In this document: in pieces, positions 8,161 to 18,153 of the stretch | Numbering within the stretch: the first letter of the stretch is position 1 | Layout of the letters: each line of letters begins with the position of its first letter | Assembly (NCBI GenBank): GCA_029288195.1 | Contig: JARFPR010000142.1 | Location: 1-38,528, forward strand | Origin: Gammaproteobacteria bacterium | GTDB taxonomy: Bacteria; Pseudomonadota; Gammaproteobacteria; GCA-001735895 | Direction: 5' to 3' | DNA length: 38,528 nt | The notes under the pieces: generated by a model | What the model was told of the DNA's origin: nothing | The model's input: only the letters and a program-made list of their open reading frames with translations | Database searches by the model: none | Made by a program: the position numbers and the translations under genes

Positions 8161-9611
8161 CCGATAAAATCGGGCATATTGCCAACTTCGACAATTTTCA
8201 TCGCGTTGGTGCCGCCCCCGGTTCCCATCAGGTCACCCTTGGTGATAATCACCAGATCACCATCCTCGACGGCACCGCTGTTTTTCATTAGTTCGACAGC
8301 CTCCCGGTTCGCCTCGGCATGATTAGTGTGGATGGTCGGGAAAAAAACCGGGAATACCCCGCGGTAAAGATTGACCTTGCGGTTGGTTGATTCATGCCGC
8401 GACAGGGCATAAATCGGTATCGAGGAACTGATACGTGACATCCACAGTGACGTCGAACCGGACTCTGTCAGGGTCGCAATGGCGCGCACGTCCAGATGGT
8501 TCGCGGTATACATGGACGCCATCGCGATTGCTTCGTCAACCTTTTCGAAGATATCATCGAGCCGATGCCTGGATTTGATCGCGCGGCTTTGCTGCTCGGC
8601 GTTCTGGCAAATATCCGACATCGCCTGCACCGTCTGACTTGGATAGGAACCGGTTGCGGTTTCCGCCGACAGCATGACCGCGTCAGTACCGTCGAGCACC
8701 GCGTTGGCAACATCGAAGACCTCGGCGCGCGTCGGAATCGGGTTGTCGCGCATCGACTCCATCATCTGCGTTGCGGTAATGGTCACACAATTAAAATCAC
8801 GGGCCTTGCGGATAATTTCTTTTTGTACCGCGGGTAAATTAGCGTCACCGATTTCAACGCCTAGATCGCCGCGCGCAATCATCAGCGCATCCGAGGCTTG
8901 GATAATCTCCTCCAGATTTTCGAGCGCCTCGGCACGTTCGATCTTGGCCACCAGGCCTGCCGAACTTCCCTCTTCCTCGAGCAGCCTGCGCGCCTGGTTC
9001 ATGTCGGCCGCATTTCTCGGAAATGATACCGCCAGGTAGTCGGCATCGATAAGTGCCGCAATCTTTAAATCAGCCTTATCCTTGTCGGTTAACACCTCGG
9101 CGGTCAAACCACCGCCTTTGAGATTGATACCCTTGTTGTCGGAAAGTTCACCACCCACCTGCACCGTGCAGTTAATTCGCGTGCCCTCGACGGCATCGAC
9201 CTGCAGCACGATGCGACCATCATCGAGCATCAGGATATCGTCATTTTCGACATCCTGCGGAAGCTTCTTGTAGGTCACGCCGACTTGATGAATATCTCCT
9301 TCACCATCCGCACACCCGGTATCCAGGCAAAAACTGTCGCCGACCGCGAGCTCGATCGAGCCCTGTTTGAATTTTTCGAGCCGTATCTTGGGTCCCTGCA
9401 AATCGGCGAGGATTGCCAGGTGCCGGTTGTTTTCGAGACCGATACGGCGGATATTTTCGGCACGCAGCTTGTGTTCGTCCGCGGTACCGTGGGAAAAGTT
9501 GAGGCGCACGACGTCAACACCGGCCTTGATAAGACTATCGATGGCTGCGTCGGATTCCGTTGCCGGCCCCATCGTGGCGACAATCTTGGTTCTACGTTGA
9601 ACTGCTCTCAT
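8157..9611 (-). CDS. pykA: pyruvate kinase, PykA type
   Basis: Pyruvate kinase converts phosphoenolpyruvate and ADP to pyruvate and ATP. The 484-residue protein begins RRTKIVATMGPATES and contains VVRLNFSHG, LADLQGPKIRLEKF, VAKIERAEAL with the catalytic lysine, ARGDLGVEIG and the family signature around TATQMMESMRDNPIPTRAE. The details (GEGDIHQVGVTYKKLPQDV, LTDKDKADLKIAALI, GVFPVFF) follow E. coli PykA (type II) rather than PykF. The ATG at 9609-9611 lies inside the end of pgk; the 20-nt overlap is probably real because no usable start occurs between it and the first conserved residues. Last gene of the tkt-gapA-pgk-pykA operon; translation is probably coupled to pgk. Confidence 0.95.
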   Translation of the reverse strand: MRAVQRRTKIVATMGPATESDAAIDSLIKAGVDVVRLNFSHGTADEHKLRAENIRRIGLENNRHLAILADLQGPKIRLEKFKQGSIELAVGDSFCLDTGCADGEGDIHQVGVTYKKLPQDVENDDILMLDDGRIVLQVDAVEGTRINCTVQVGGELSDNKGINLKGGGLTAEVLTDKDKADLKIAALIDADYLAVSFPRNAADMNQARRLLEEEGSSAGLVAKIERAEALENLEEIIQASDALMIARGDLGVEIGDANLPAVQKEIIRKARDFNCVTITATQMMESMRDNPIPTRAEVFDVANAVLDGTDAVMLSAETATGSYPSQTVQAMSDICQNAEQQSRAIKSRHRLDDIFEKVDEAIAMASMYTANHLDVRAIATLTESGSTSLWMSRISSSIPIYALSRHESTNRKVNLYRGVFPVFFPTIHTNHAEANREAVELMKNSGAVEDGDLVIITKGDLMGTGGGTNAMKIVEVGNMPDFIG

Positions 9612-10791
9612 AGTCAGAGTACCTCTGTTCCAGCAGGGTCACGGCTGGTAATTGTTTACCTTCCAGGAACTCGAGGAAAGCGCCACCGCCCGTTGATATG
9701 TATGAAATCTGATCCGATATTCCATACTTGTCGACTGCGGCCAGGGTATCACCCCCACCTGCGATCGAAAACGCGGATGAAGCCGCGATTGCTTGCGACA
9801 GCACCCGGGTGCCTTCACCGAACTGGTCGAACTCGAACACCCCGACCGGGCCGTTCCAGACGATGGTTGCCGCCTGCTGCATGATTTCGGCAAAGTGAGC
9901 TGCGGTTTGCGGCCCGATATCGAAAATCATGTCGTCATCTTCGACCTGCTCAACCGGTTTGGTTTGCGCGATAGCAGATTCCGAAAACGCCTTGCCACAA
10001 ACCACATCTACAGGGATCGGGATTTCACGGCCCTGCGAGCGTGCCTGCTCCATCAGTCGTTTCGCCTCGGGGATCAAATCCTCCTCCACCAGCGATTTAC
10101 CGACATTGTAACCCGCGGCCGCGATAAAGGTGTTAGCGATTCCACCCCCGGGGATGAGTTGATCAACCATCGCAGACAGCGAATCGAGCACAGTCAATTT
10201 GGTTGAAACCTTGGAACCACCTACGATTGCGACCACTGGGCGTTCAGGCCTATTCAGGGCCTTGCCCAATGCATCGAGCTCAGCCGCGAGTAACGGCCCC
10301 GCGCACGCAATCGGTGCAAACTGGCCTACGCCATGGGTCGACGCCTGTGCGCGATGCGCGGTACCAAATGCGTCCATGACGAAAATATCGCACAGTGCCG
10401 CATACTGTCGCGACAGGCTTTCATCATCAGACTTTTCACCGCGATTGAAGCGCACGTTTTCGAGTAGCACCAGCTCACCATCGGCGATGACAGGTGCCCG
10501 CTCGAGATAGTCGACTACCAGCGGCACCTCCTTACCAAGCGCATTACCGAGATAGCTTGCCACCGGCTGCATGGAAAACTGCGCCTCCGGATTACCCTCT
10601 TCCGGGCGCCCCAGGTGAGACATGATCATCAGCTGCGCACCCGCGTCGATACAGTGCCGGATGGTCGGCAGCGAAGCCTTGATACGCTGATCGCTGGAGA
10701 CCTCGCCGTCCTTGATCGGGACGTTCAGGTCCTGGCGGATGAGAACACGTTTACCGGCCAGGTCAAGGCCGGTCAATTCAAGTACGGTCAT
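9592..10791 (-). CDS. pgk: phosphoglycerate kinase
   Basis: Pgk transfers phosphate between 1,3-bisphosphoglycerate and ADP in glycolysis, and the reverse in gluconeogenesis or a Calvin cycle. The 399-residue protein has the family signature RVLIRQDLNVPIKDG near residues 15-29, SHLGRPEEG, LLENVRFNRGEKSDD, VDAFGTAHRAQAST (MDAFGTAHR), GGSKVSTK, and the nucleotide-binding GGGDTLAAV with a STGGGAFLEFLEGK ending. Length is usual for the family. It follows gapA with a 2-nt gap and overlaps pykA by 20 nt, so it is the middle of a tightly packed operon. Confidence 0.96.
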   Translation of the reverse strand: MTVLELTGLDLAGKRVLIRQDLNVPIKDGEVSSDQRIKASLPTIRHCIDAGAQLMIMSHLGRPEEGNPEAQFSMQPVASYLGNALGKEVPLVVDYLERAPVIADGELVLLENVRFNRGEKSDDESLSRQYAALCDIFVMDAFGTAHRAQASTHGVGQFAPIACAGPLLAAELDALGKALNRPERPVVAIVGGSKVSTKLTVLDSLSAMVDQLIPGGGIANTFIAAAGYNVGKSLVEEDLIPEAKRLMEQARSQGREIPIPVDVVCGKAFSESAIAQTKPVEQVEDDDMIFDIGPQTAAHFAEIMQQAATIVWNGPVGVFEFDQFGEGTRVLSQAIAASSAFSIAGGGDTLAAVDKYGISDQISYISTGGGAFLEFLEGKQLPAVTLLEQRYSDYESSST

Positions 10792-10793
10792 TC

Positions 10794-11789
10794 TCAGTCT
10801 GAAATAGCACGCGCCATTTCAACGACCTTGCAGGAATAACCCCACTCGTTGTCGTACCACGAAATCAGCTTTACGAAAGTTTCGTCCATTTGAATCCCGG
10901 CTTCGGCATCGAAGGTCGAGGTACAGGCTTCGCCACGAAAATCGGTCGATACCACTTTATCTTCGGTATAGGCAAGCACGCCTTTCATCGGGCCTTCCGA
11001 GGCAGACTTCATCGCCGCACATATATCCTCGTAACTGGCATCTTTTTCCAGCTCAACCGTTAAATCGACAACCGACACGTCGGAAGTCGGTACCCGAAAG
11101 GCCATCCCGGTCAGCTTGCCGTTGAGTTCAGGCAATACCTTGCCCACCGCCTTGGCGGCTCCGGTCGACGACGGGATGATATTTTCAAGAATGCCGCGGC
11201 CACCGCGCCAGTCTTTCATCGAGGGTCCGTCCACTGTTTTCTGGGTTGCCGTTGCTGCGTGCACGGTGGTCATCAGGCCACGCTTGAGGCCGAAATTATC
11301 ATTGATAACCTTGGCAATGGGTGCCAGGCAGTTCGTGGTACAGGAAGCATTCGATATAATGGCTTCGCCGGCATAGTTTTCGTCGTTGACACCAAATACG
11401 AACATCGGCGTGTCATCCTTGGAAGGCGCCGACATGATTACCTTTTTGGCGCCAGCGTCGATATGCTTCTGTGCGGTTTCCTTGGTCAGGAATAACCCGG
11501 TCGCTTCGATCACAATGTCGACATCAAGATCACCCCATTTCAAATCGGCCGGGTCGCGCTCGGCTGTCAGGCGGATGTTTTTGCCATTAACAACCAGCGT
11601 ATTGCCCTCCACCGCGATATCGCCCTTAAACTTGCCGTGTACCGAATCATGCTTCAGCATGTAGGCCAGGTAATCAGGCTCGAGCAGATCGTTGATACCG
11701 ACGACCTCAACATCGCTGAAGTCCTGTGCTGCACGGAACACCATGCGCCCGATTCGACCAAAACCATTTATGCCGACACGAATTGTCAT
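10794..11789 (-). CDS. gapA: glyceraldehyde-3-phosphate dehydrogenase, GapA type
   Basis: This enzyme oxidises glyceraldehyde-3-phosphate to 1,3-bisphosphoglycerate. The 331-residue protein starts IRVGINGFGRIGRMVFRAA (Rossmann fold). Asp34 in GINDLL is the residue that favours NAD over NADP. The active-site motif ASCTTNC places the catalytic cysteine at Cys150, and His177 lies in TTVHAATATQ. The DLLEPDYLAYMLKHDSVHG segment resembles E. coli GapA rather than Epd, which holds this position in some relatives. A good AGGAG ribosome site precedes the ATG. There are 28 bp between the tkt stop region and this start, consistent with one operon. Confidence 0.95.
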   Translation of the reverse strand: MTIRVGINGFGRIGRMVFRAAQDFSDVEVVGINDLLEPDYLAYMLKHDSVHGKFKGDIAVEGNTLVVNGKNIRLTAERDPADLKWGDLDVDIVIEATGLFLTKETAQKHIDAGAKKVIMSAPSKDDTPMFVFGVNDENYAGEAIISNASCTTNCLAPIAKVINDNFGLKRGLMTTVHAATATQKTVDGPSMKDWRGGRGILENIIPSSTGAAKAVGKVLPELNGKLTGMAFRVPTSDVSVVDLTVELEKDASYEDICAAMKSASEGPMKGVLAYTEDKVVSTDFRGEACTSTFDAEAGIQMDETFVKLISWYDNEWGYSCKVVEMARAISD

Positions 11790-11817
11790 TTGAATTTCTC
11801 CTGTAAGTTAAAAAAAT

Positions 11818-13818
11818 CTAGTCTGTACCCAATAGGTCGTTTATCGCATCTACCACCTTATCAACGGTGAAACCGAAGTAGGCAAATAATTCTTTAGCGG
11901 GAGCCGATTCGCCGAAAGTGTCGATGCCGATGACAGTTCCATCCATACCGACATACTTGTACCAGCCGGCAGTTGCCGCCGCTTCTACAACAATGCGCGC
12001 GCTAACCGTAGGCGGCAGAACCGAATCCCGGTAATCCGCGGGTTGGCGATCAAATACCGCGGTACAGGGCATCGATACCACGCGTATATTTTCATTTTCA
12101 AGTGCTTCCGATTCGCAGGCCGCCATTGCCAGCTCGACTTCGGAGCCGGTGGCGATAATGATGACGTCGGGAGTCGCTTCACAATCTCGCAGAATATAGC
12201 CACCGCGCGCAATGGCTTCAATTTGTTCGGTCTCGCGCGGCTGATGTTTCAGACCCTGTCGCGAAAAAACGAGGCAACTGGGCCCGTCACGATGCTCGAT
12301 CGCGGCTTTCCAGCTAACCGCGGTTTCCACGCTGTCGCAGGGACGCCAAAGCTGCATTCCAGGTAGCAGGCGCAAGGATGGCATATGCTCAACCGCCTGG
12401 TGCGTCGGGCCATCTTCACCGAGACCGATCGAATCGTGGGTATAGACAAAGATACTCTGGATCTTCATCAGCGCCGCCATGCGCAGTGCATTGCGCGCGT
12501 AGTCGGAAAAAACCAGGAAGGTGGCACCAAACGGAATAAAGCCACCATGCAGTACGATGCCGTTGAGCATTGCGGACATACCAAATTCCCGCACACCGTA
12601 GCTAACGTAATTGGCGTCGGGTGATTCAGCACCCATCGGCTTGAACCCGGACCACTCGGTCAAATTAGAGCCTCCCAGGTCTGCAGAACCACCAAACAGT
12701 TCAGGCAATAACGGCGCATAGGCTTCAAGCGCGGCCAGTGAAGACTGTCGGGTGGCCTTGTTTTCGGCAGCCTCGTCCAGTTCGGCGATAAATGCCTGCG
12801 TGGCTTCCTCCCAGTTTTCCGGCAACTCGCGATTTAAACGGCGTTCGAATTCCGCGGCCAGTTCCGCATGTTCTTCTTTATACGCGGCAAACCTGGTGTT
12901 CCAGGCATCTTCCTTGACCTGGCCTGCCTGGCGATGATCCCAACCCTGGTAGACTTCTTCAGGCACCTCGAAAGCTTCGGCTTCCCAGTTCAACTCAACC
13001 CTGGTCAACGCAACCTCTTCTTCACCGAGTGGAGCGCCATGGCAGGCGTGTCCACCGGCCTTGTTGGGGGCGCCGAATCCGATGATCGTCTTACAGCAAA
13101 TTAAAGAAGGTTTGGCAGTAATCGCGCGTGCAGCCTCTATCGCGATCTTGATTTCATCCGGGTCGTGTCCATCTACTTCGATCACGTGCCAGCCGTAGGC
13201 TTCGAAACGTTTCCCGGTATCGTCGAGAAACCAACCTTCCACCTTGCCATCGATAGAAATACCATTGTCATCCCAGAATGCGATCAGCTTGCCAAGTCCA
13301 AGGGTACCCGCAAGCGAACAGGCTTCGTGCGAAATACCTTCCATCATGCATCCATCGCCCATGAAAACATAGGTAAAGTGATCGACGATATTGTAATCGC
13401 CGCGGTTAAATGTAGCCGCTAGTGCTCGCTCGGCAATCGCCATACCCACGGCATTTGCGATTCCCTGGCCTAGTGGCCCGGTAGTGGTTTCGATCCCTGG
13501 CGTATAACCGTGCTCGGGATGCCCCGGCGTCTTGGAGTGCAGCTGGCGAAAATTCTTAAGATCTTCAATCGTGACGTCGTAACCGCTCAAATGCAGCACC
13601 GAATACGGCAACATCGAGCCATGCCCATTCGACATGACAAAGCGGTCCCGATTGCTCCATTCCGGGTTTGCCGGGTTATGGCGCATGAAGTCGTTAAACA
13701 GTACTTCAGCGATGTCAGCCATCCCCATCGGTGCACCCGGATGCCCGGAATTGGCCCTTTGCACTGCATCCATACTTAAAGCGCGGATTGCATTGGCAAG
13801 CGTTTTACGTGATGACAT
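11818..13818 (-). CDS. tkt: transketolase
   Basis: Transketolase moves two-carbon units between sugar phosphates using thiamine diphosphate, linking glycolysis with the pentose phosphate or Calvin pathway. The 666-residue protein contains NSGHPGAPMGMADIAEVLF near the N-terminus, GPLGQGIANAVGMAIAE, the thiamine-diphosphate motif starting GDGCMMEGISHE and ending near DDNGISIDG, and in the second half THDSIGLGEDGPTHQ and VEAAATAGWYKYVG. Length matches E. coli TktA (663). A GAGGA ribosome site lies just upstream of the ATG. First gene of the minus-strand tkt-gapA-pgk-pykA operon; the grouping resembles carbon-fixation or glycolytic operons in other gammaproteobacteria, but no RuBisCO or phosphoribulokinase is in the window. 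Confidence 0.96.
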   Translation of the reverse strand: MSSRKTLANAIRALSMDAVQRANSGHPGAPMGMADIAEVLFNDFMRHNPANPEWSNRDRFVMSNGHGSMLPYSVLHLSGYDVTIEDLKNFRQLHSKTPGHPEHGYTPGIETTTGPLGQGIANAVGMAIAERALAATFNRGDYNIVDHFTYVFMGDGCMMEGISHEACSLAGTLGLGKLIAFWDDNGISIDGKVEGWFLDDTGKRFEAYGWHVIEVDGHDPDEIKIAIEAARAITAKPSLICCKTIIGFGAPNKAGGHACHGAPLGEEEVALTRVELNWEAEAFEVPEEVYQGWDHRQAGQVKEDAWNTRFAAYKEEHAELAAEFERRLNRELPENWEEATQAFIAELDEAAENKATRQSSLAALEAYAPLLPELFGGSADLGGSNLTEWSGFKPMGAESPDANYVSYGVREFGMSAMLNGIVLHGGFIPFGATFLVFSDYARNALRMAALMKIQSIFVYTHDSIGLGEDGPTHQAVEHMPSLRLLPGMQLWRPCDSVETAVSWKAAIEHRDGPSCLVFSRQGLKHQPRETEQIEAIARGGYILRDCEATPDVIIIATGSEVELAMAACESEALENENIRVVSMPCTAVFDRQPADYRDSVLPPTVSARIVVEAAATAGWYKYVGMDGTVIGIDTFGESAPAKELFAYFGFTVDKVVDAINDLLGTD

Positions 13819-13858
13819 TGACCATCCTCAAAATCGATTTTTCAACATAACTTCTTGA

Positions 13859-13887
13859 TTTATAATTATTATTTTCTGGCCGCACAA
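13859..13887 (-). promoter_or_regulatory. possible tkt operon promoter
   Basis: On the minus strand, TTGTGC (13882-13887) and TATAAA (13859-13864) are separated by 17 bp, about 40 bp before the tkt start. The -10 box is good and the -35 box is weak. This is a pattern match only. Confidence 0.35.
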
Positions 13888-14035
13888 TATTAACTGACAT
13901 CTCGGGCCAAGGCTTGAGCTTAACCACAGCACACCCCCTGACGACAAGGCGCGATATTCTCTCGTAAATGTAAATTGACAGCAACTCATAATATTTTTAT
14001 GTCTATCCATTTAACCTATAACGCTTTAATCAGGA

Positions 14036-14064
14036 CTGTTATTTTCCATCGCGTTCCCTATAAT
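14036..14064 (+). promoter_or_regulatory. possible metK promoter
   Basis: A perfect TATAAT lies at 14059-14064, about 33 bp before the metK start, with a weak CTGTTA box 17 bp upstream (14036-14041). A start site near 14071 would give a leader of under 30 nt, too short for a SAM riboswitch. Confidence 0.4.
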
Positions 14065-14097
14065 GCCTTTTTTCGATTTTTGGGTTGGGGAGTAATC

Positions 14098-15264
14098 ATG
14101 TCGAGTTCATATATTTTTACATCGGAATCCGTATCCGGGGGTCATCCAGATAAAATGGCGGATCAGATTTCTGATGCAGTGCTCGATGCCCTGCTCGAAC
14201 AGGACCATCGCTCCCGCGTGGCCTGCGAGACCCTGGTAAAAACAGGCATGGTGTTGCTGGCCGGCGAAATCACCACCAATGCCGAAGTCGATATGGAAGC
14301 GCTGGTGCGCAAAACGGTCTGCGATATTGGCTACGATAATCCGGAATGCGGCTTCGACGGTAAAACCTGCGCGGTGCTTACCGGTCTCGGCAAGCAATCG
14401 GGCGATATCGCGATGGGTGTCGATGAATCTGACGACAAGCAACAGGGCGCCGGTGACCAGGGACTGATGTTCGGTTATGCCTGCAACGAAACCGATGTAC
14501 TGATGCCGGCACCAATCACTTATTCCCACCGACTGGTGCGCAAACAATTCGAACTGATGAAAGCCGGCGAGCTGGACTGGTTGCTGCCCGACGCCAAGAG
14601 CCAGGTGACTTTGCGTTACGAAGATCACAAACCCATCGGAATCGAGGCGGTGGTATTGTCAACCCAGCATAAGGAATCGGTGGACTTGAAAACGCTGCGC
14701 GAAGCGGTAATCGAAACCATTCTGAAACCGGTGCTGCCGGAAGAATGGTTGGCGCAGTGTAAAAACGAAAATATACACGTTAATCCAACCGGTCGCTTCG
14801 TCATCGGTGGGCCGGTGGGTGACGCGGGCCTGACCGGACGCAAGATAATCGTTGACACCTATGGCGGTATGGCTCGCCATGGCGGCGGTGCTTTCTCGGG
14901 CAAAGACCCTTCCAAGGTCGATCGCTCGGCAGCCTACGCGGCTCGCTACGTGGCCAAAAACATTGTCGCGGCCGGGATCGCCGACCGCTGCGAGGTCCAG
15001 GTCTCTTACGCGATCGGGGTTGCCGAACCAACTTCGATCAGTGTCGACACTTTCGGCACCGGGCGCATCGACGACAGCCGCATTATCACGCTGATTCGAG
15101 ATCATTTCGACCTGCGACCCAAGGGCCTTATCGCAATGCTCGACCTGCTGAAGCCAATCTACCAGCCCACGGCTGCCTACGGTCATTTCGGCCGTGAAGA
15201 TCTTGACCTGAGCTGGGAACGCACCGACAAGGCCGATGTGCTGAAATCCGAAGCGGGCTTGTAG
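14098..15264 (+). CDS. metK: S-adenosylmethionine synthetase
   Basis: MetK makes S-adenosylmethionine from methionine and ATP. The frame is open from 13975, but the ATG at 14098 follows a GGGGAG ribosome site (14087-14092) and begins MSSSYIFTSESVSGGHPDKM, as the family does; this gives 388 residues (E. coli 384). Motifs include GHPDKMADQISDAVLD, GAGDQGLMFGYACNET, GRFVIGGPVGDAGLTGRK, and the phosphate-binding GGGAFSGKDPSKVDRSAAY. Divergent from tkt. It is followed by ahcY, which has its own promoter and riboswitch, so the production of SAM and removal of SAH are adjacent but separately controlled. Confidence 0.97.
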   Translation: MSSSYIFTSESVSGGHPDKMADQISDAVLDALLEQDHRSRVACETLVKTGMVLLAGEITTNAEVDMEALVRKTVCDIGYDNPECGFDGKTCAVLTGLGKQSGDIAMGVDESDDKQQGAGDQGLMFGYACNETDVLMPAPITYSHRLVRKQFELMKAGELDWLLPDAKSQVTLRYEDHKPIGIEAVVLSTQHKESVDLKTLREAVIETILKPVLPEEWLAQCKNENIHVNPTGRFVIGGPVGDAGLTGRKIIVDTYGGMARHGGGAFSGKDPSKVDRSAAYAARYVAKNIVAAGIADRCEVQVSYAIGVAEPTSISVDTFGTGRIDDSRIITLIRDHFDLRPKGLIAMLDLLKPIYQPTAAYGHFGREDLDLSWERTDKADVLKSEAGL

Positions 15265-15295
15265 CCGCACTGGTTCCGATCACGACTGATCCAAA

Positions 15296-15323
15296 TTGAC
15301 AGTCAGCCGTATATAGATACAAT
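15296..15323 (+). promoter_or_regulatory. ahcY promoter (sigma70 type)
   Basis: A perfect TTGACA (15296-15301) and TACAAT (15318-15323) are 16 bp apart, directly before the riboswitch. Transcription should begin near 15330, where a small hairpin CCCCGA/TCGGGG (15330-15335 with 15345-15350) would form the very 5' end of the RNA. Confidence 0.7.
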
Positions 15324-15354
15324 ATGTGCCCCCGATTTTTACATTCGGGGTAGG

Positions 15355-15422
15355 TTTGCGAGGAGCGCTGCGACAGCTTGGCTGCCAGGCTCGCCCACCT
15401 GATCAATCCAACGGCGCTCATA
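15355..15422 (+). ncRNA. S-adenosylhomocysteine (SAH) riboswitch
   Basis: The leader of ahcY matches the conserved SAH riboswitch core: GCGAGGAGCGCTGC (15358-15371), then GCCAGGCTCGC (15384-15394), a variable link, and AACGGCGCTCA (15410-15420). GCGAG (15358-15362) pairs with CTCGC (15390-15394) to form P1, and GAGCGC (15363-15368) pairs with GCGCTC (15414-15419) to form the pseudoknot helix. These riboswitches are known in beta- and gammaproteobacteria before SAH-recycling genes and turn expression on when SAH is bound. The ahcY ribosome site GGAG (15431-15434) lies 11 nt past the pseudoknot arm, suggesting control of ribosome access, which is an inference. Confidence 0.92.
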
Positions 15423-15441
15423 AATAGTTTGGAGATTATTT

Positions 15442-16860
<1,419 letters not shown>

Positions 16861-16875
16861 ATAATATCTCCGACT

Positions 16876-17607
16876 ATGCGGATTCCCCGCGTATATATCG
16901 GAGCAGAGCTTGTCGTTGGTGAGGAAGTCTTACTAGACAAGTCTCAAAGTCATTACCTCAAGCACGTGCTGCGCCTGAAACCGGGCGCAGCACTGCTGTT
17001 GTTTAACGGCCTGGAAGCGATCGACTACAGTGCAACACTCCAGATCGAAGGGAAACAGGTCAGGGCCACGATTAACTCTGCACTGGCCTTGCAAACCGAG
17101 TCCGGACTTGATTGCGAAATAATCCAGGCAATGGGGCGCAACGATCACATGGACTGGGTGATTCAGAAGACCACCGAACTCGGCGTTAACCGCATTGCGA
17201 TTTTTAATGCAGAGCGCACGCAATCTCCGATGAAATCCACACAACTTGAAAAAAAGCTGCTTCACTGGCGCGGGGTTGCTATCAGTGCCTGTGAACAAAG
17301 CGGTCGTGCAGTTATACCGGCACTCGATTTTCATCCTGATCTGGAGCAGGCTATTGCAGCCTCGAGTAGTGAATCAGGATTGTTACTGGATTTTAATGGC
17401 GCTGCACTCACCTCGGCTTTACAACCGCTCCCGCAATCGATATCAATTCTGCTCGGACCGGAAGGTGGCCTCACCCGTCCCGAGATTCAGCTCGCGAAAA
17501 CTGCCAATTTTATCTCGGTCAGGCTTGGTCCCCGGGTTTTGCGCACCGAAACCGCGGCCACGGCTGCACTTGCGATCGTCCAGTCGGCAGTTGGTGATTT
17601 AGGTTAG
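16876..17607 (+). CDS. rsmE: 16S rRNA (uracil-1498-N3)-methyltransferase RsmE
   Basis: RsmE methylates N3 of U1498 in 16S rRNA using SAM and belongs to the SPOUT superfamily. The 243-residue protein starts MRIPRVYIGAEL and contains the PUA-like N-terminal section with HYLKHVLRLKPG, then QKTTELGVNRIAIFNAERTQ, and the SAM-binding knot signature LLGPEGGLTRPEIQLA followed by RLGPRVLRTETAATAALA. Length is usual. It lies 15 nt after ahcY and so probably shares the riboswitch-controlled transcript; a SAM user placed after the SAH-recycling gene is sensible but could be incidental. The next gene is convergent after 48 bp with no clear terminator. Confidence 0.95.
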   Translation: MRIPRVYIGAELVVGEEVLLDKSQSHYLKHVLRLKPGAALLLFNGLEAIDYSATLQIEGKQVRATINSALALQTESGLDCEIIQAMGRNDHMDWVIQKTTELGVNRIAIFNAERTQSPMKSTQLEKKLLHWRGVAISACEQSGRAVIPALDFHPDLEQAIAASSSESGLLLDFNGAALTSALQPLPQSISILLGPEGGLTRPEIQLAKTANFISVRLGPRVLRTETAATAALAIVQSAVGDLG

Positions 17608-17655
17608 TCTGCAATCCATCCTGGAGAAGATGACTTTACAGACAACGGGAAGATA

Positions 17656-18141
17656 TTAAGCCTTTAGTTCCTCCAGGCGCCCGGGGTTGAACTCGCGCTT
17701 GAGGTCGGCAATGATTTTATCCAGGTCCGGGATTACCCTACCAAGTTGATCATCGTCTACCCGTGCCACCAGGTATTCACTCAAGCCCTCGTCATTACCG
17801 GATTCCATGCTATCGGCTTCCGCCAGGTAGGCACGCGGAATATCCTGCATATGAATTCCAAGATAGGGCAGCTCAGGATCTTTTTCCGGATTATAAATGA
17901 TAGCGATTCTTGCGCGTGGTCCTGTTTGCGCAGTATTCACGCCGCACATTTGTTCGACCACGACCACCGGAATATAAACCCCGCGCCATAGCACAACCCC
18001 GCTGAACCACTCACTGCTGTCTGATAACTGGCGTGGTGTCGAGTAGCCAATTATTTCGGCTACTGCCGAGTTCGGCACCAACAGGTTAAGCGTTGTCAGT
18101 GGCAGCAACATACATCGCACCGATGTTGACTTGTTATTCAT
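17656..18141 (-). CDS. chpC: CheW-like coupling protein, ChpC type
   Basis: The 161-residue protein is a single CheW-like domain: LLPLTTLNLLVPNSAVAEII at the start, WFSGVVLWRGVYIPVVVVEQ in the middle, and a C-terminal tail. It lies 12 nt after chpA, which is the relative position of chpC in the Pseudomonas pil-chp cluster; there chpB (a methylesterase) sits between them and is missing here. CheW-type proteins link receptors to CheA kinases at the inner membrane. PilI, encoded at the other end of the cluster, is the main coupler, so this one may join a different receptor or adjust PilJ-ChpA signalling. The symbol rests on domain and position. Confidence 0.75.
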   Translation of the reverse strand: MNNKSTSVRCMLLPLTTLNLLVPNSAVAEIIGYSTPRQLSDSSEWFSGVVLWRGVYIPVVVVEQMCGVNTAQTGPRARIAIIYNPEKDPELPYLGIHMQDIPRAYLAEADSMESGNDEGLSEYLVARVDDDQLGRVIPDLDKIIADLKREFNPGRLEELKA

Positions 18142-18153
18142 GAGCTATTTCCG

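Noticed and set aside
13975..14097. N-terminal extension of metK or an SAM riboswitch in the metK leader
   Set aside because: The extension has no family match and lies upstream of a good ribosome site and -10 box; the inferred leader is under 30 nt and shows no SAM aptamer pattern.
17608..17655. Terminator between rsmE and chpC
   Set aside because: No stem with a T-tract is visible in this convergent gap.
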